Source: Bernardetiaceae bacterium
GTDB lineage: Bacteria > Bacteroidota > Bacteroidia > Cytophagales > Thermoflexibacteraceae
Direction of reading: 5' to 3'
Assembly (NCBI GenBank): GCA_025057115.1
Contig: JANWWZ010000018.1
Coordinates: forward strand, 1-53,440
Length of the DNA: 53,440 bases
In this document: positions 16,988 through 26,094 of the stretch, piece after piece
Position numbering within the stretch: the first letter of the stretch is position 1
How the letters are laid out: the number at the start of each line of letters is the position of its first letter
The notes under the pieces: generated by a model
Told to the model about the DNA's origin: nothing
What the model saw: the letters and a program-made list of their open reading frames with translations, nothing else
Database searches by the model: none
Program-made: the position numbers and the translations under genes

Positions 16988-17855
16988 GGTGATAAGTGCT
17001 AAACATTTCAAAGCCAGCGTGTTCTTCCAATTCTCCGAATTGATAGTCGAACCTGATGCCTTTTGGGCGAGTGCCAAAACTGACAAGGGGAAAGTATTCT
17101 TGCAAAATAGATAAACGTCCAGAAAAAGAAGCTCCAATATCTCCCCAAACCAAGAGTTCTGTATCTTTTTTATCTAAACCGAGCTCAAAAACAGCAAAAA
17201 GGACGTAATAAAGTAGGTCCTCTGGCGTGTCAAAGGTAAAAGTATTGAGCAAGTACAAGCGACCTGCCCGAAAAAAGGCAATGGTTACTTGGTGGTGGTG
17301 TACAAAAAGATGCAAATAGCGATAGTCCAGCCTTTCAGGCATGGAGAGCAAACCCGCCAAGATGGCGTCACTCATGTGGACTTGCCGCAGGGGAATGCCG
17401 CTATAAAAGGTCTGTAAAAGTTGAAGATTTACACCACTACAAGCAAATACGTTAATCAGTTTTAGGGAAGCATGCAAGGTGTAAGCAGGCTGTATTGGTT
17501 CGAAGTGGTTGCTTATGTGCAACTTGAGCAATTCACTTGCAAGAGAAAATTCAAAGGCATCCGCAGGGACCTGAACACAAGGCAGTAAAGATTCCATCAA
17601 TACAACAGTTTTCCAGCCACTACTGCCAAGAAAAGCATGATGTTTAGCCACTTGTGGCAACCCCTCTTGAAAGGAAAAATTTTTCGAAAGGCTGAAGCGC
17701 TCGTAATACACGGCGGCTTCTTTTTTCAGGTCAAAGGCAATGGCTTCAAGGGTTTGGTAACAAGGCTTGAGGCACAGAGCATACTGGTTAATACGCTCTG
17801 TGCTGAAAGAAGGGCTGTAAAGTTGCAAGAGAGAATGAAACGCGTTGATTTCCAA
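16974..17855 (-). CDS. DUF3822 family protein
   Basis: A 293-residue protein resembling the Bacteroidota DUF3822 family, which has an actin/ASKHA-like look: an N-terminal strand region, PERLDYRYLHLFVHHHQVTI, GRLYLLNTFTFDTPEDLLYY and a later ELLVWGDIGASF. No catalytic motif can be assigned. No in-frame ATG exists: TGA closes the frame six codons upstream, so the first usable codon is TTG 17855. The neighbour 17882-18496 runs the same way, 26 bp upstream, and may share its transcript. Confidence 0.7.
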   Translation of the reverse strand: MEINAFHSLLQLYSPSFSTERINQYALCLKPCYQTLEAIAFDLKKEAAVYYERFSLSKNFSFQEGLPQVAKHHAFLGSSGWKTVVLMESLLPCVQVPADAFEFSLASELLKLHISNHFEPIQPAYTLHASLKLINVFACSGVNLQLLQTFYSGIPLRQVHMSDAILAGLLSMPERLDYRYLHLFVHHHQVTIAFFRAGRLYLLNTFTFDTPEDLLYYVLFAVFELGLDKKDTELLVWGDIGASFSGRLSILQEYFPLVSFGTRPKGIRFDYQFGELEEHAGFEMFSTYHLIHQ

Positions 17856-17881
17856 AGTAGTAATATTTTTTCAACATTATA

Positions 17882-18496
17882 TCAGTCTTCCCAATTGCCT
17901 GTAACGGAAACTTCTTCCCTTGAACCAAAACGCAAAAAGCGCCTTTTGCGATTAGGATGGTCTTCGCGTCGGGTTTTATCGAAGGGGTATGGATCCACTA
18001 CCTCAATTACATCTACCTTTGCACCGCCTTTTTGAGTAATCTTGCCAGCATACATTTGAAACTGCTTTGTAGGGTCGTTGTATCCTGGCACCCAGCTGAA
18101 AGTTTCCAAATTGAAGTTGGGGTATTTGTCACGTGGGAAGAGATACTCTCTTACACTTTCCACGCGCAGGGTATCGTAAGTAATGCGAACACTATCTCCC
18201 AAGTAAGCCTTATCAGGAGGACGGGGGATAATAGTTTCCTTTTTCTCTACAATGGGGATTTTTCCTTGAGCAATAAAGGCTTTCAAAGTGTCCCAACTGG
18301 CTGTATAACGCCCATTGACAAATAAAAACCATTTCTGCACTTCTCGAATTTCCTTGAGGCGTTCAATAACGGCGGCTTCCCTGGCTTTTATTTCGCGTTC
18401 TTCATCTACTTTGCTTTTAATGCCCGCATAGAGAAAATAAGCAAGTGTTACAATAACTGGCACCATGAAAATGGTAACTAGCTGCGTTTTTTTCAT
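17882..18496 (-). CDS. Membrane-anchored hypothetical protein
   Basis: About 204 residues from ATG 18496: a short N-terminal anchor (MKKTQLVTIFMVPVIVTLAY), a charged coiled region (EEREIKAREAAVIERLKEIR) and a soluble periplasmic domain containing WFLFVNGRYTASWDTLKAFI and ending in basic and acidic residues. Conserved hypotheticals of this layout occur in Cytophagales; the N-terminal anchor plus helix vaguely recalls pseudopilins, but there is no prepilin site. An in-frame start at 18541 would precede the likely promoter, so 18496 is chosen. Function unknown. Confidence 0.72.
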   Translation of the reverse strand: MKKTQLVTIFMVPVIVTLAYFLYAGIKSKVDEEREIKAREAAVIERLKEIREVQKWFLFVNGRYTASWDTLKAFIAQGKIPIVEKKETIIPRPPDKAYLGDSVRITYDTLRVESVREYLFPRDKYPNFNLETFSWVPGYNDPTKQFQMYAGKITQKGGAKVDVIEVVDPYPFDKTRREDHPNRKRRFLRFGSREEVSVTGNWED

Positions 18497-18519
18497 ATTT
18501 CGAAAAAGTCTTTGACTTG

Positions 18520-18527
18520 CAATTATA
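18520..18527 (-). promoter_or_regulatory. Putative -7 element for the membrane-anchored hypothetical gene
   Basis: On the minus strand this reads TATAATTG, one mismatch from TAnnTTTG, 24 bases before ATG 18496. No clear -33 box. It argues against translation from 18541. Confidence 0.35.
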
Positions 18528-18610
18528 GCATTTTCGCACAAATCAAAAGCAAGCAGAGTTAAAAAATGCGCGCAAAGCCCTAAGTAGTTGTCTATTTTGA
18601 TAGATTCAAT

Positions 18611-18975
18611 TCATGAAAAAAATTTGATGAAGGGGTTGGATGGTTCTTTCAAAATCCTTAGAGAGTTTAGATGTAACTTAAAGCCAAGAGGATCTTGGCT
18701 CCACTTTAACCTTCGCTCAACCTGCCACCGTCTTTTTTGAAGAACAAAGCCCTGAGAAGATTCAGGTTTTTGTGCTATTTCTCCTCATTCATTTTGATCG
18801 AATCAAGAAAACGCTCCTGCATAATTTAAGGGTAATCTGGGGTAAGGTTTTGTACTTTTCAAATGGCTTCAACCCTGCTTTGGCATCGTTTACGTGGGCT
18901 CTTCCATACCTAGAGGTAGCACTCGAGAGCATCCACCACTATATGCCACTGTTGGGTTGAGTCCCTTTTGTCCAT
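18611..18975 (-). pseudogene. Remnant of an IS5-type (DDE) transposase gene
   Basis: The 498-bp stretch between genes (18497-18994) is not empty. Read on the minus strand in three frames it gives, in order, QQWHIVVDAL (18975-18913), RAHVNDAKAGLKPFEKYK (18911-18789) and FVLQKRRWQVERRLKW followed by a short tail to TGA (18784-18611). These match, in the right order and spacing, the IS5-family segments usually seen as RHIVVDTLG, VHAANVxDxxGA and VLPKRWVVERTFxW. At least two frameshifts and stops separate them, and the N-terminal half is missing (nnr begins 20 bp away). No terminal inverted repeats or target duplication were recognised. The 62-codon plus-strand frame here is only its antisense. 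Confidence 0.75.
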
Positions 18976-18994
18976 AATGCTTGTTTTCTAAAAC

Positions 18995-20533
18995 CTAGAC
19001 ATGCCCTAATTTACAGTGGAGTATTTTTTTCCAAGCAGCGGGTAGGAAATTCACTATGTCCTTAGAGGTCATTCCTTCTTGGGAAAGTTCTTCAGCGGCA
19101 AGGTCGCCTGCCAGTCCATGCAAATATACTCCCATCACAGCTGCTTGGATAGGATCATATCCTTGCGCTAGTAAAGAGGTGATAATCCCCGTAAGCACAT
19201 CACCACTGCCACCGGTAGCCATGCCAGGATTGCCGGTAGAGTTAAAAAATGTAAGACCTTCAGGGGTAGTAATGCAGCTAGTAGCTCCCTTGAGCACGAT
19301 GATGCAGCGGTATTTTTCACTAAGGGCAAGTTGCACTTGATGGCGTTCAAAGTCGCTTGCAGTAGTGCTCGAAATTCTCTCAAATTCCTTAGGGTGAGGA
19401 GTTAAAATGCTGTTAGCGGGTAATTGCTGCCACCAATGAGGATTTTTTGCCAGTAAATTGAGAGCATCGGCGTCCCATACCATAGGTTTTTGAATCGATT
19501 GGGCAAGGAGTTGCTCAATGGCTTTGGCAGTAGCCGCTTCTTGCCCCATGCCAGGACCTATGCCGATGGCTTGGTAAGGCAATCCATTGGGCGCTTTCTC
19601 CACCGCTACATTGCCCACATCAAATAAGCACATTGCCTCTGGTACAGCAGTTTGCATGACGTTGAGCCCTATTTGAGGCAAGGCAACTGTTAACAATCCA
19701 ATTCCAGAGCGAAGAGCGGCTTGGGCTGCCAGTACTGCAGCGCCTATCTTCCCAGCACTACCTGCTATTAACAAGCCATGACCAAAATTTCCTTTGTGTG
19801 CAATGGGAGACCTTGAGCGATAGTAATTCATAAACAGAGCTGCATCGATGTAAAAAACCTTTGTAGGCGCATTTTCTATGTAGTCTTTGTGCAAGCCAAT
19901 GGGTACCACTTCCCACATACCCGTAAATTGATAGTAGGCATCAAATAAAAAGCTCAGTTTAGGCAGTTCAAAAGTGATGGTATAATGGGCACGAAATACT
20001 GTCTCAGGTTGAGAGACGGGCTTGTCAGCAAATAGACCTGAGGGAATGTCAATAGCTACTTTGTAGGTAGGCAGTTGGTTGAGATAAGCAATCACTTGGG
20101 CGATAAACCCTGCAGGAGGACGATTTAACCCTGAGCCAAAGATGCAATCTATGCAAAGGTCATGGGATGAAAGCAAGGGCAAATCTTGTATCTGGGCAAG
20201 AGCGTGTATGGCAACGTTTGGGATTTGCTGCAATCGAGCCAAATTGGCAGTAAAATCAGCAGTAGCCACCTCTGGAACGGGGCAGATCCAGACATGCACT
20301 TTGTAGTCGTTGCTTAGCAAACGCGCCATTACCAAGCCATCCCCTCCGTTGTTGCCTTTGCCGCAGAAAAAATGAATAGACTGCGGTGTGAAGTTGTTTT
20401 TCTGTAAGTGCTTCAAGAGAGCGCGATAAGCCGCAGTAGCAGCCCGCTCCATTAAATCCAATGAGCTAATAGGCTCATGAGCAATGGTGTAGGCATCGGC
20501 TTGTTTAATTTGCTGGGCAGAAAGAACTTTCAT
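18995..20533 (-). CDS. nnr: Bifunctional NAD(P)H-hydrate epimerase / ADP-dependent dehydratase
   Basis: Repairs damaged NAD(P)H hydrates. The N-terminal epimerase half (about residues 1-215) has FCGKGNNGGDGLVMARLL, CIDCIFGSGLNRP and AIDIPSGLFAD. The C-terminal ribokinase-like dehydratase half has GNFGHGLLIAGSAGKIGAA, GIGPGMGQ, VWDADALNLLA, LTPHPKEFERI and NPGMATGGSGDVLTG. The 512-residue fusion is the usual bacterial form. It starts at ATG 20533. The decayed transposase lies immediately downstream of its stop, so the IS seems to have landed just past the gene without breaking it. Confidence 0.96.
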   Translation of the reverse strand: MKVLSAQQIKQADAYTIAHEPISSLDLMERAATAAYRALLKHLQKNNFTPQSIHFFCGKGNNGGDGLVMARLLSNDYKVHVWICPVPEVATADFTANLARLQQIPNVAIHALAQIQDLPLLSSHDLCIDCIFGSGLNRPPAGFIAQVIAYLNQLPTYKVAIDIPSGLFADKPVSQPETVFRAHYTITFELPKLSFLFDAYYQFTGMWEVVPIGLHKDYIENAPTKVFYIDAALFMNYYRSRSPIAHKGNFGHGLLIAGSAGKIGAAVLAAQAALRSGIGLLTVALPQIGLNVMQTAVPEAMCLFDVGNVAVEKAPNGLPYQAIGIGPGMGQEAATAKAIEQLLAQSIQKPMVWDADALNLLAKNPHWWQQLPANSILTPHPKEFERISSTTASDFERHQVQLALSEKYRCIIVLKGATSCITTPEGLTFFNSTGNPGMATGGSGDVLTGIITSLLAQGYDPIQAAVMGVYLHGLAGDLAAEELSQEGMTSKDIVNFLPAAWKKILHCKLGHV

Positions 20534-20618
20534 AGCTTGCTAGAAAAGTCTCTAAGCAATTAAAATTCACTATAGTTTCCTTGCAATTTGATTACTTTTT
20601 TTCTTTTTTTGTTGAACA

Positions 20619-21065
20619 ATGGGCAGGAACAAGTTAAGTCGAATCACTTGCTTATTGTTGGCGCTGCAGGTGCTGGTAGCCGCTAGAGGAATTACCATGT
20701 ACCAGCACTATTGTCACCTGAGAGGAGAACTGCTGGCAGTTTCTATTGCTCTCCCTGAGGAACATTCTTGCACCGTTCACCAACACGCCAAACACGAAGA
20801 AGAGGGATCAAAAGCCTGCCACCAAGAAGATCGCTGCTATCTAGTTTGCCAATTTTACAAGGCAGCAACGGTGTCTATTGCTGAAAGTTGTAAACCTTCT
20901 GCAAGCACTTGGAAAAATACATCTGCCGAGGCTTTCTCCCTCCTTTTTGCTTTTTTTAAGCAATCAGCAATTTCCCTCTCCTTAGCCAACTTCTACTTTC
21001 CTCCCTCCCCTACTGGTTTAACAGGAAGAAAGTTACTGCATTTTATTCAACAATTCCGCTTATAG
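20619..21065 (+). CDS. Small secreted His/Cys-rich protein, HYC_CC_PP-like
   Basis: A 148-residue protein with an N-terminal hydrophobic segment (LLLALQVLVAARGITM) and a mature part containing HYC (about residue 30), a His/Glu-rich stretch (HSCTVHQHAKHEEEG), paired Cys residues (CHQEDRCYLVC) and a late FPPSPTG. This arrangement matches, from memory, the Bacteroidota HYC_CC_PP family, often found just before TonB receptors of metal-handling loci. His and Cys content suggests metal binding. The receptor follows 113 bp later on the same strand. Metal role is inferred. Confidence 0.62.
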   Translation: MGRNKLSRITCLLLALQVLVAARGITMYQHYCHLRGELLAVSIALPEEHSCTVHQHAKHEEEGSKACHQEDRCYLVCQFYKAATVSIAESCKPSASTWKNTSAEAFSLLFAFFKQSAISLSLANFYFPPSPTGLTGRKLLHFIQQFRL

Positions 21066-21067
21066 GG

Positions 21068-21165
21068 CAAAGGATTGGCAAGGCACAGAAGAGGCCTTGA
21101 AGCATTGTCTTTCTTTTTCACTGTAGCTAAAAAAATCATCTTTTTACTTATTTTCCAATCCTTTG
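21068..21165 (+). repeat. Nested inverted repeats in the leader of the TonB receptor gene
   Basis: An 11-bp perfect inverted repeat, CAAAGGATTGG (21068-21078) and CCAATCCTTTG (21155-21165), encloses a second 6-bp stem, CAAGGC/GCCTTG (21079-21084 and 21094-21099). The distal arm ends 13 nt before the receptor ATG. It is not a terminator, as there is no T run directly after the stem. It could fold the RNA and control access to the start. Confidence 0.5.
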
Positions 21166-21178
21166 TCAATAAAAAAAT

Positions 21179-23458
21179 ATGCAAACAAAAACCAAAAATG
21201 CCCTATTAATAGCTTTTATGCTATTAATGGCAAATCAAATTGTCGCTCAACACTCCCCTAAAGCTATTCATGGCATGGTAGTAGAACGGGTGGGCAAAGA
21301 AGAGCACCCCCTCGTTGGAGCAAGCGTAATGTGGCTAGGCACTACCGTTGGCACCGTAACGGATGCCGAAGGACACTTTGAATTGAAATATCCCCCCCAT
21401 CAGAAAGAGGTATATCAGATTGTAGTAAGTTTTGTCGGCTATACAACCGATACTGTGGATATTCGCAAGGCGCGCACTCACCAGCATGGCAAGGAAATAC
21501 ACCTTGAAATTGTACTACAACCTACTCAATTGCAGACCATTACAGTTACCGCTGGCAAAACTGATGAGCTAAGTCCTCTCCGCACCGATGTGCTCACCAC
21601 AAAAGACCTTCGCAAAGCGGCTTGTTGCAATTTGTCGGAAAGTTTTGAAACGCAAGCGGCGGTGGACGTTACTTTTTCCGATGCAGTGTCTGGAGCGAAG
21701 CAAATTCATTTATTAGGCTTAGATGGCATATATGCACAAATTTCTTCGGAAAACTTGCCTGCTGTGCGTGGATTGGCTGCGCGCAGTGGCTTGTACTTTA
21801 TTCCTGGCACGTGGATTCGTTCCATTGACATCAGCAAAGGAGCTGGCAGCGTGGTAAATGGTTACGAGTCCATAACGGGGCAAATTAATGTAGAACTTGT
21901 CAAACCCTTTGAAGACAACGAGCGGCTATTTTTTAATACTTATATCAATCAATTTGGCAGAGTTGAGCAAAATATTCACTGGCGTAAGAAGGTGAGCCAA
22001 CACTGGGCTACCGCTACCCTACTCCATGCCAGCGGACAAAGACTAAGAGAAGATTTCAATCGCGATGGTTTCCTCGATGCACCTGAATTTACGCAACTCA
22101 ATGGCATGAACCGCTGGCAATACAACGGCGAAAAAATGGAAGCTCAACTAGGCATTAAATTTCTCTACGATGACAAATTAGGAGGTCAGCTTGGTTTTCG
22201 TCGAAATACGCCTAGCGTGCGCGGACACCTCTACGGCTTCCGATGGGAAAATCAACGAGCAGAATTCTTTAGCAAGACAGGCTTTTTCTTACCTAAAGAA
22301 ACAGAAAGCATCGGTGTTATCATTAGTGCCTCCCACCACCGCCTAAAAGCACTCTGGGGAGACACTCACTACAGTGGCACTCAAAAGCACTTGTTAATCA
22401 ATACCATTTACCAAACTCAATTGAGCCAGCATCACACCCTTAAAACAGGCGTTAGTGCCATGTTGGACTATTACCATGAGCTTTACCGCCAATTAGAGCG
22501 GCAACGGCATGAGCAAGTAGCAGGTCTGTTTGCCGAATATAGCTTTGCTTTGCCTGGCAAATTTGCCCTTATCGCCGGGCTGCGCTATGACAAACATAAC
22601 CTTGCTGGCAATATTTTTACTCCTCGATTGCACCTAAGATATGACCTTAACGCCCTGACTACCATCAGGCTTTCAGCGGGGCGCGGCATGCGTTATGCCA
22701 ATCCCATTGCTGAAAACATGGGATACTTAATCAGCAACCGACAATTAAAAATTGCTCCTGACCTTCGCCCAGAAGTTGGATGGAATCTAGGCGGCAGCTT
22801 ACATCAGAAATTTTTGCTCAACAACCGCAACGGCTCACTCACTGTAGATTTTTTCCGCACGCATTTCCAAAATCAAACCATTGTGGACTTGGATAGCGAT
22901 CCTCACCAACTGCAGATATACAACTTACAAGGGCGTTCTTTTGCCAACAGTTTACAAATCCAAACAGAATATACAGTGGTAGAAGGAATTACTTTAACAG
23001 GGGCTTATAAGTATTACCATGTACGAGCCCTTATTGGCAATCAGTTGCGGCAAGTGCCTTTTATTCCCAAGCATCGAGCCATGGCAAATGCTGCTATAGA
23101 CCTGTTGCGCTGGCGTTTTGATCTAACAGTGCAATGGTACGGCAGCAAGCGCTTACCAGTAGCTCCTACGATTGGCATGCCCATGCCAGGGGACCCTCAC
23201 AGCGGACATCTTCCTAACCAAGGAGCGCCTTACTGGCGAGCCTATTCACCACATTACTTTTTGATTAACAGCCAAATAACGCGGGTTTTCCGCCAGTGGG
23301 AAATATACCTAGGCGCGGAAAATATTGGCAACTTTATGCAAATGCACCCTATTGTAGAAGCTGAAAATCCTTGGGGAGCCCATTTTGATGCAGGCATTAT
23401 TTGGGCCCCTATCATGGGCAGAACTTTTTACGGCGGGGTGCGAATTGCAATTGACTAA
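21179..23458 (+). CDS. TonB-dependent outer-membrane receptor, probably for a metal
   Basis: A 759-residue outer-membrane active transporter. Order: signal peptide ending in IVAQ (about residue 24), carboxypeptidase-regulatory-like beta domain (MVVERVGKEEHPLVGASV to about residue 115), plug domain (LSPLRTDVLTTKDLRKA onward, with GAGSVVNGYESITGQI at its end), then a beta-barrel ending in a terminal segment YGGVRIAID. Two adjacent Cys (RKAACCNLSESF) lie in the plug. The paired HYC-type gene suggests copper or another metal ion, but the substrate is inferred. Energised by TonB-ExbBD encoded elsewhere. Confidence 0.88.
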   Translation: MQTKTKNALLIAFMLLMANQIVAQHSPKAIHGMVVERVGKEEHPLVGASVMWLGTTVGTVTDAEGHFELKYPPHQKEVYQIVVSFVGYTTDTVDIRKARTHQHGKEIHLEIVLQPTQLQTITVTAGKTDELSPLRTDVLTTKDLRKAACCNLSESFETQAAVDVTFSDAVSGAKQIHLLGLDGIYAQISSENLPAVRGLAARSGLYFIPGTWIRSIDISKGAGSVVNGYESITGQINVELVKPFEDNERLFFNTYINQFGRVEQNIHWRKKVSQHWATATLLHASGQRLREDFNRDGFLDAPEFTQLNGMNRWQYNGEKMEAQLGIKFLYDDKLGGQLGFRRNTPSVRGHLYGFRWENQRAEFFSKTGFFLPKETESIGVIISASHHRLKALWGDTHYSGTQKHLLINTIYQTQLSQHHTLKTGVSAMLDYYHELYRQLERQRHEQVAGLFAEYSFALPGKFALIAGLRYDKHNLAGNIFTPRLHLRYDLNALTTIRLSAGRGMRYANPIAENMGYLISNRQLKIAPDLRPEVGWNLGGSLHQKFLLNNRNGSLTVDFFRTHFQNQTIVDLDSDPHQLQIYNLQGRSFANSLQIQTEYTVVEGITLTGAYKYYHVRALIGNQLRQVPFIPKHRAMANAAIDLLRWRFDLTVQWYGSKRLPVAPTIGMPMPGDPHSGHLPNQGAPYWRAYSPHYFLINSQITRVFRQWEIYLGAENIGNFMQMHPIVEAENPWGAHFDAGIIWAPIMGRTFYGGVRIAID

Positions 23459-23476
23459 CCTGTTAGCTGTGATCAC

Positions 23477-23506
23477 TTTGAAAGGCAAGCAAAAAAGTTA
23501 TATTTG
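23477..23506 (+). promoter_or_regulatory. Promoter of the Fe-S oxidoreductase operon
   Basis: TTTG (23477-23480), 18 bp, TATATTTG (23499-23506), a near-ideal Bacteroidota promoter, 19 bases before ATG 23526. It sits inside the apparent N-terminal extension of the downstream frame and shows the operon can be transcribed independently of the TonB receptor. Confidence 0.75.
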
Positions 23507-23525
23507 CCAGCAGAAAAGTGCATAT

Positions 23526-24878
23526 ATGGAACTGTTTATTTCTATCTTTCAACAGCTTCTTTTTGTAGCCTCGCTAGCGGTGACAAGTTGGTTAGTAGCC
23601 AGCCGAGTTCGGCGCATTGCGGCAAATATCAAGCTAGGCAGGTCAGTAGAGCGCAAAGATCAACCCCAAAAGCGCCTTAAAAATATGCTGCTCATGGCAC
23701 TTGGGCAGAAAAAAATGTTTGACAAGCCTTTAGTAGGGCTAATGCACTTTGTTATATATGCAGCTTTCATCATTATTAACATTGAAGTGCTAGAGATTCT
23801 GCTGGATGGCTTGTTAGGCACGCATCGATTATTTGCACCTTACTTAGGGTCTCTATATCAGTGGCTCATCAACTTTTTTGAACTGTTGGCACTGGGGGTA
23901 GTTGTCTCTTGTATAATCTTCCTGCTGCGCCGCAATTTAAAAATTGTGCCGCGCTTTTGGAGCCGAGAAATGACCCGGTGGCCAAGATTAGATGCCAATA
24001 TCATTTTGCTGGCAGAAATTTTTCTCATGCTCTGCCTGTTTACCATGAACGCTACCGACAGCCTGTTGCAAACCCGCAGCGACAGCCATTACATAGCCGC
24101 ACATTATCCCTCTGTAGGCAGCTTTTGGGTAAGTGGACTTCTAACTCCTCTGTTTAGCAGTTTACCTACCTACGCACTGCTGTTGTTGGAACGCGTAGCT
24201 TGGTGGTTGCATATCTTGGGCATTATGGCTTTTGCTGTTTACATTACTTATTCCAAGCATTTGCACATTGCTTTAGCCTTTCCCAACACTTACTTTTCCA
24301 GCTTAGAACCTAAGGGCAAAATAGAAAACATGCCCGTTGTTACCGCAGAGGTAAAATCGATGCTAGGCATTAGCAGCCAAAATACCCAAGCCAATTCGCA
24401 AGAAATAGGCAGGTTTGGTGCAAAAGATGTACAAGATCTTACCTGGAAAAACTTGATGGATGCCTACAGCTGCACAGAATGTGGTCGCTGTACGGCGGTT
24501 TGCCCTGCCAACATCACGGGCAAATTGCTCAGTCCTCGCAAAATTGTAATGGATACGCGCGATAGACTCGAAGAAAAAGGACAATTAATAGCTCTCTACG
24601 GAAAGGATTACGACGATGGCAAGTCACTCTACGGTGATTACATTACAAAAGAAGAAGTAATGGCTTGCACTACATGTAATGCTTGCGTAGAAGCCTGCCC
24701 GGTGAATATCAATCCTTTGGACATCATTGTGCAGATCAGGCAATACATTGCTATGGAAGAGGCCGCCACCCCTACTTCTTGGAATGCTATGTTTGCCAAC
24801 ATTGAGAATAACGCCGCCCCGTGGGCTTTCTCTGCTTCAGATAGATTCAACTGGGCAAAGGAGCTGCAAGAAGAATGA
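23526..24878 (+). CDS. Membrane-bound (Fe-S) oxidoreductase, HdrD/GlpC-like
   Basis: A 450-residue protein with about five N-terminal membrane helices (resembling the NarI/HdrE cytochrome b-type domain; several His residues present) and a C-terminal domain with two 4Fe-4S clusters: CTECGRCTAVCP (about residue 315) and CTTCNACVEACP (about residue 380). It lacks the CCG domains of full HdrD. It likely passes electrons between the quinone pool and a cytosolic partner; donors and acceptors are not visible. The frame extends to 23385, overlapping the TonB gene, but the promoter at 23477-23506 shows ATG 23526 is the start. Its TGA overlaps the next ATG (ATGA). Confidence 0.85.
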   Translation: MELFISIFQQLLFVASLAVTSWLVASRVRRIAANIKLGRSVERKDQPQKRLKNMLLMALGQKKMFDKPLVGLMHFVIYAAFIIINIEVLEILLDGLLGTHRLFAPYLGSLYQWLINFFELLALGVVVSCIIFLLRRNLKIVPRFWSREMTRWPRLDANIILLAEIFLMLCLFTMNATDSLLQTRSDSHYIAAHYPSVGSFWVSGLLTPLFSSLPTYALLLLERVAWWLHILGIMAFAVYITYSKHLHIALAFPNTYFSSLEPKGKIENMPVVTAEVKSMLGISSQNTQANSQEIGRFGAKDVQDLTWKNLMDAYSCTECGRCTAVCPANITGKLLSPRKIVMDTRDRLEEKGQLIALYGKDYDDGKSLYGDYITKEEVMACTTCNACVEACPVNINPLDIIVQIRQYIAMEEAATPTSWNAMFANIENNAAPWAFSASDRFNWAKELQEE

Positions 24879-26077
24879 AAAAATATTTTTGCATCTGGCT
24901 AGCATTATCTTGTTGTGCAGTAGAAGGACTGCGAGCTCAAGGGCAGCAACTGCCAAGTATGTACATCTATGAAAATCTCTCTCACCAATGGTTGGTGTAT
25001 GACTATCAGCAGCAGCTGTATGTCCCTTACTTGCCTTTCTTTCACGAGAAAACGCAACATTATCACTTGATATTAAAAAGAGGAAAAACTTGGCAGAGCG
25101 GTGAAAAGCTAATACTAACTGTTAGAGAAGGAAACTTTATTTTTATCAACAATAATTTGGCACATTATTTTCAACAACCCCAAACCATAGCATGGGATCT
25201 AGACAGCCTTTCAATAGCTGCAGGACAAGTAATTTTACTCACTTATCAAGGGAAGCAGTTGCCCAATGCGTACTTGGGAAGCAAAAGATATCCTTCATCG
25301 CTAATTGACAATGCAGCTGTAGCAGATAGTTCAACAAATAGCTCGTTCCTCTCAGCCCCTTTGCCGACCAACTCCTCAGAGCTGTTTTTCCAAGCAAGGC
25401 TACGCCCATCGCTAAAAATGCAAAACAATTTCTTAGTAATAACTATCACCTATGGCTTTTTGCTTTCAATACTGGCAATGATTGACAAACATTACGTCTC
25501 TATCATTGAAAGTGTGCGCCAACTGATAATGCTTTTTAAGTTTAGAGAAATACAAGAAAAAGTAACGACAGTTCACTTGCTCACTCTTGGGGGACTGTTT
25601 GCCGCCACTATGGCTTATCTACTCAGTTTGATTACCAATTCCCCCCACTCTTTGTTAAAAGTAACATTTATCCACCAAAACCAGCCTTTTATATTGGTAT
25701 ATCTTCAACTTTTTGGATGGATATTAGCGGCAATGTGGATTAAATACGCAATTATCAGATTTCTCCGAGCTATTTTCGAGCATCATTTGCTAGCCGATAA
25801 ACACACATCAATCAGTATCCACTTCTACAAGCTGTTCGCTCTAATTATTTTCATTCTGTTTACATTTTATCAACTAAATTTTTTTTACCAGCCTTCTGCA
25901 GCCTTAGAGGTGCTTTGTTACGTATTGGCAGGCGGATGGGTCTTGATTACGGTAGGCATAATGGTGATGCTATATCTATCGGTGAAGATCAATTTTGTTT
26001 ATTTAATTGTCTATCTTTGTGCTACGGAAGTGATACCATTGGCGGTAACGTCTAAATTATTCTTAATTTCTTCATAG
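24875..26077 (+). CDS. DUF4271 membrane protein
   Basis: A 400-residue protein: signal peptide (KKYFCIWLALSCCAVEGLRA), an extracytoplasmic domain to about residue 180, then some six to seven membrane helices (for example ILAAMWIKYAIIRFLRAIFE and VLCYVLAGGWVLITVGIMVM). This fits the Bacteroidota DUF4271 family, which regularly precedes hemD, as here. Function unknown. Translationally coupled (4-bp overlap) to the Fe-S oxidoreductase and 17 bp before hemD, suggesting one operon. Confidence 0.8.
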   Translation: MKKYFCIWLALSCCAVEGLRAQGQQLPSMYIYENLSHQWLVYDYQQQLYVPYLPFFHEKTQHYHLILKRGKTWQSGEKLILTVREGNFIFINNNLAHYFQQPQTIAWDLDSLSIAAGQVILLTYQGKQLPNAYLGSKRYPSSLIDNAAVADSSTNSSFLSAPLPTNSSELFFQARLRPSLKMQNNFLVITITYGFLLSILAMIDKHYVSIIESVRQLIMLFKFREIQEKVTTVHLLTLGGLFAATMAYLLSLITNSPHSLLKVTFIHQNQPFILVYLQLFGWILAAMWIKYAIIRFLRAIFEHHLLADKHTSISIHFYKLFALIIFILFTFYQLNFFYQPSAALEVLCYVLAGGWVLITVGIMVMLYLSVKINFVYLIVYLCATEVIPLAVTSKLFLISS

Positions 26078-26094
26078 CTTTTTAAGTTGTAGAT

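Noticed and set aside
18772-18960. 62-codon plus-strand open frame
   Set aside because: Antisense to the decayed transposase; no recognisable protein.
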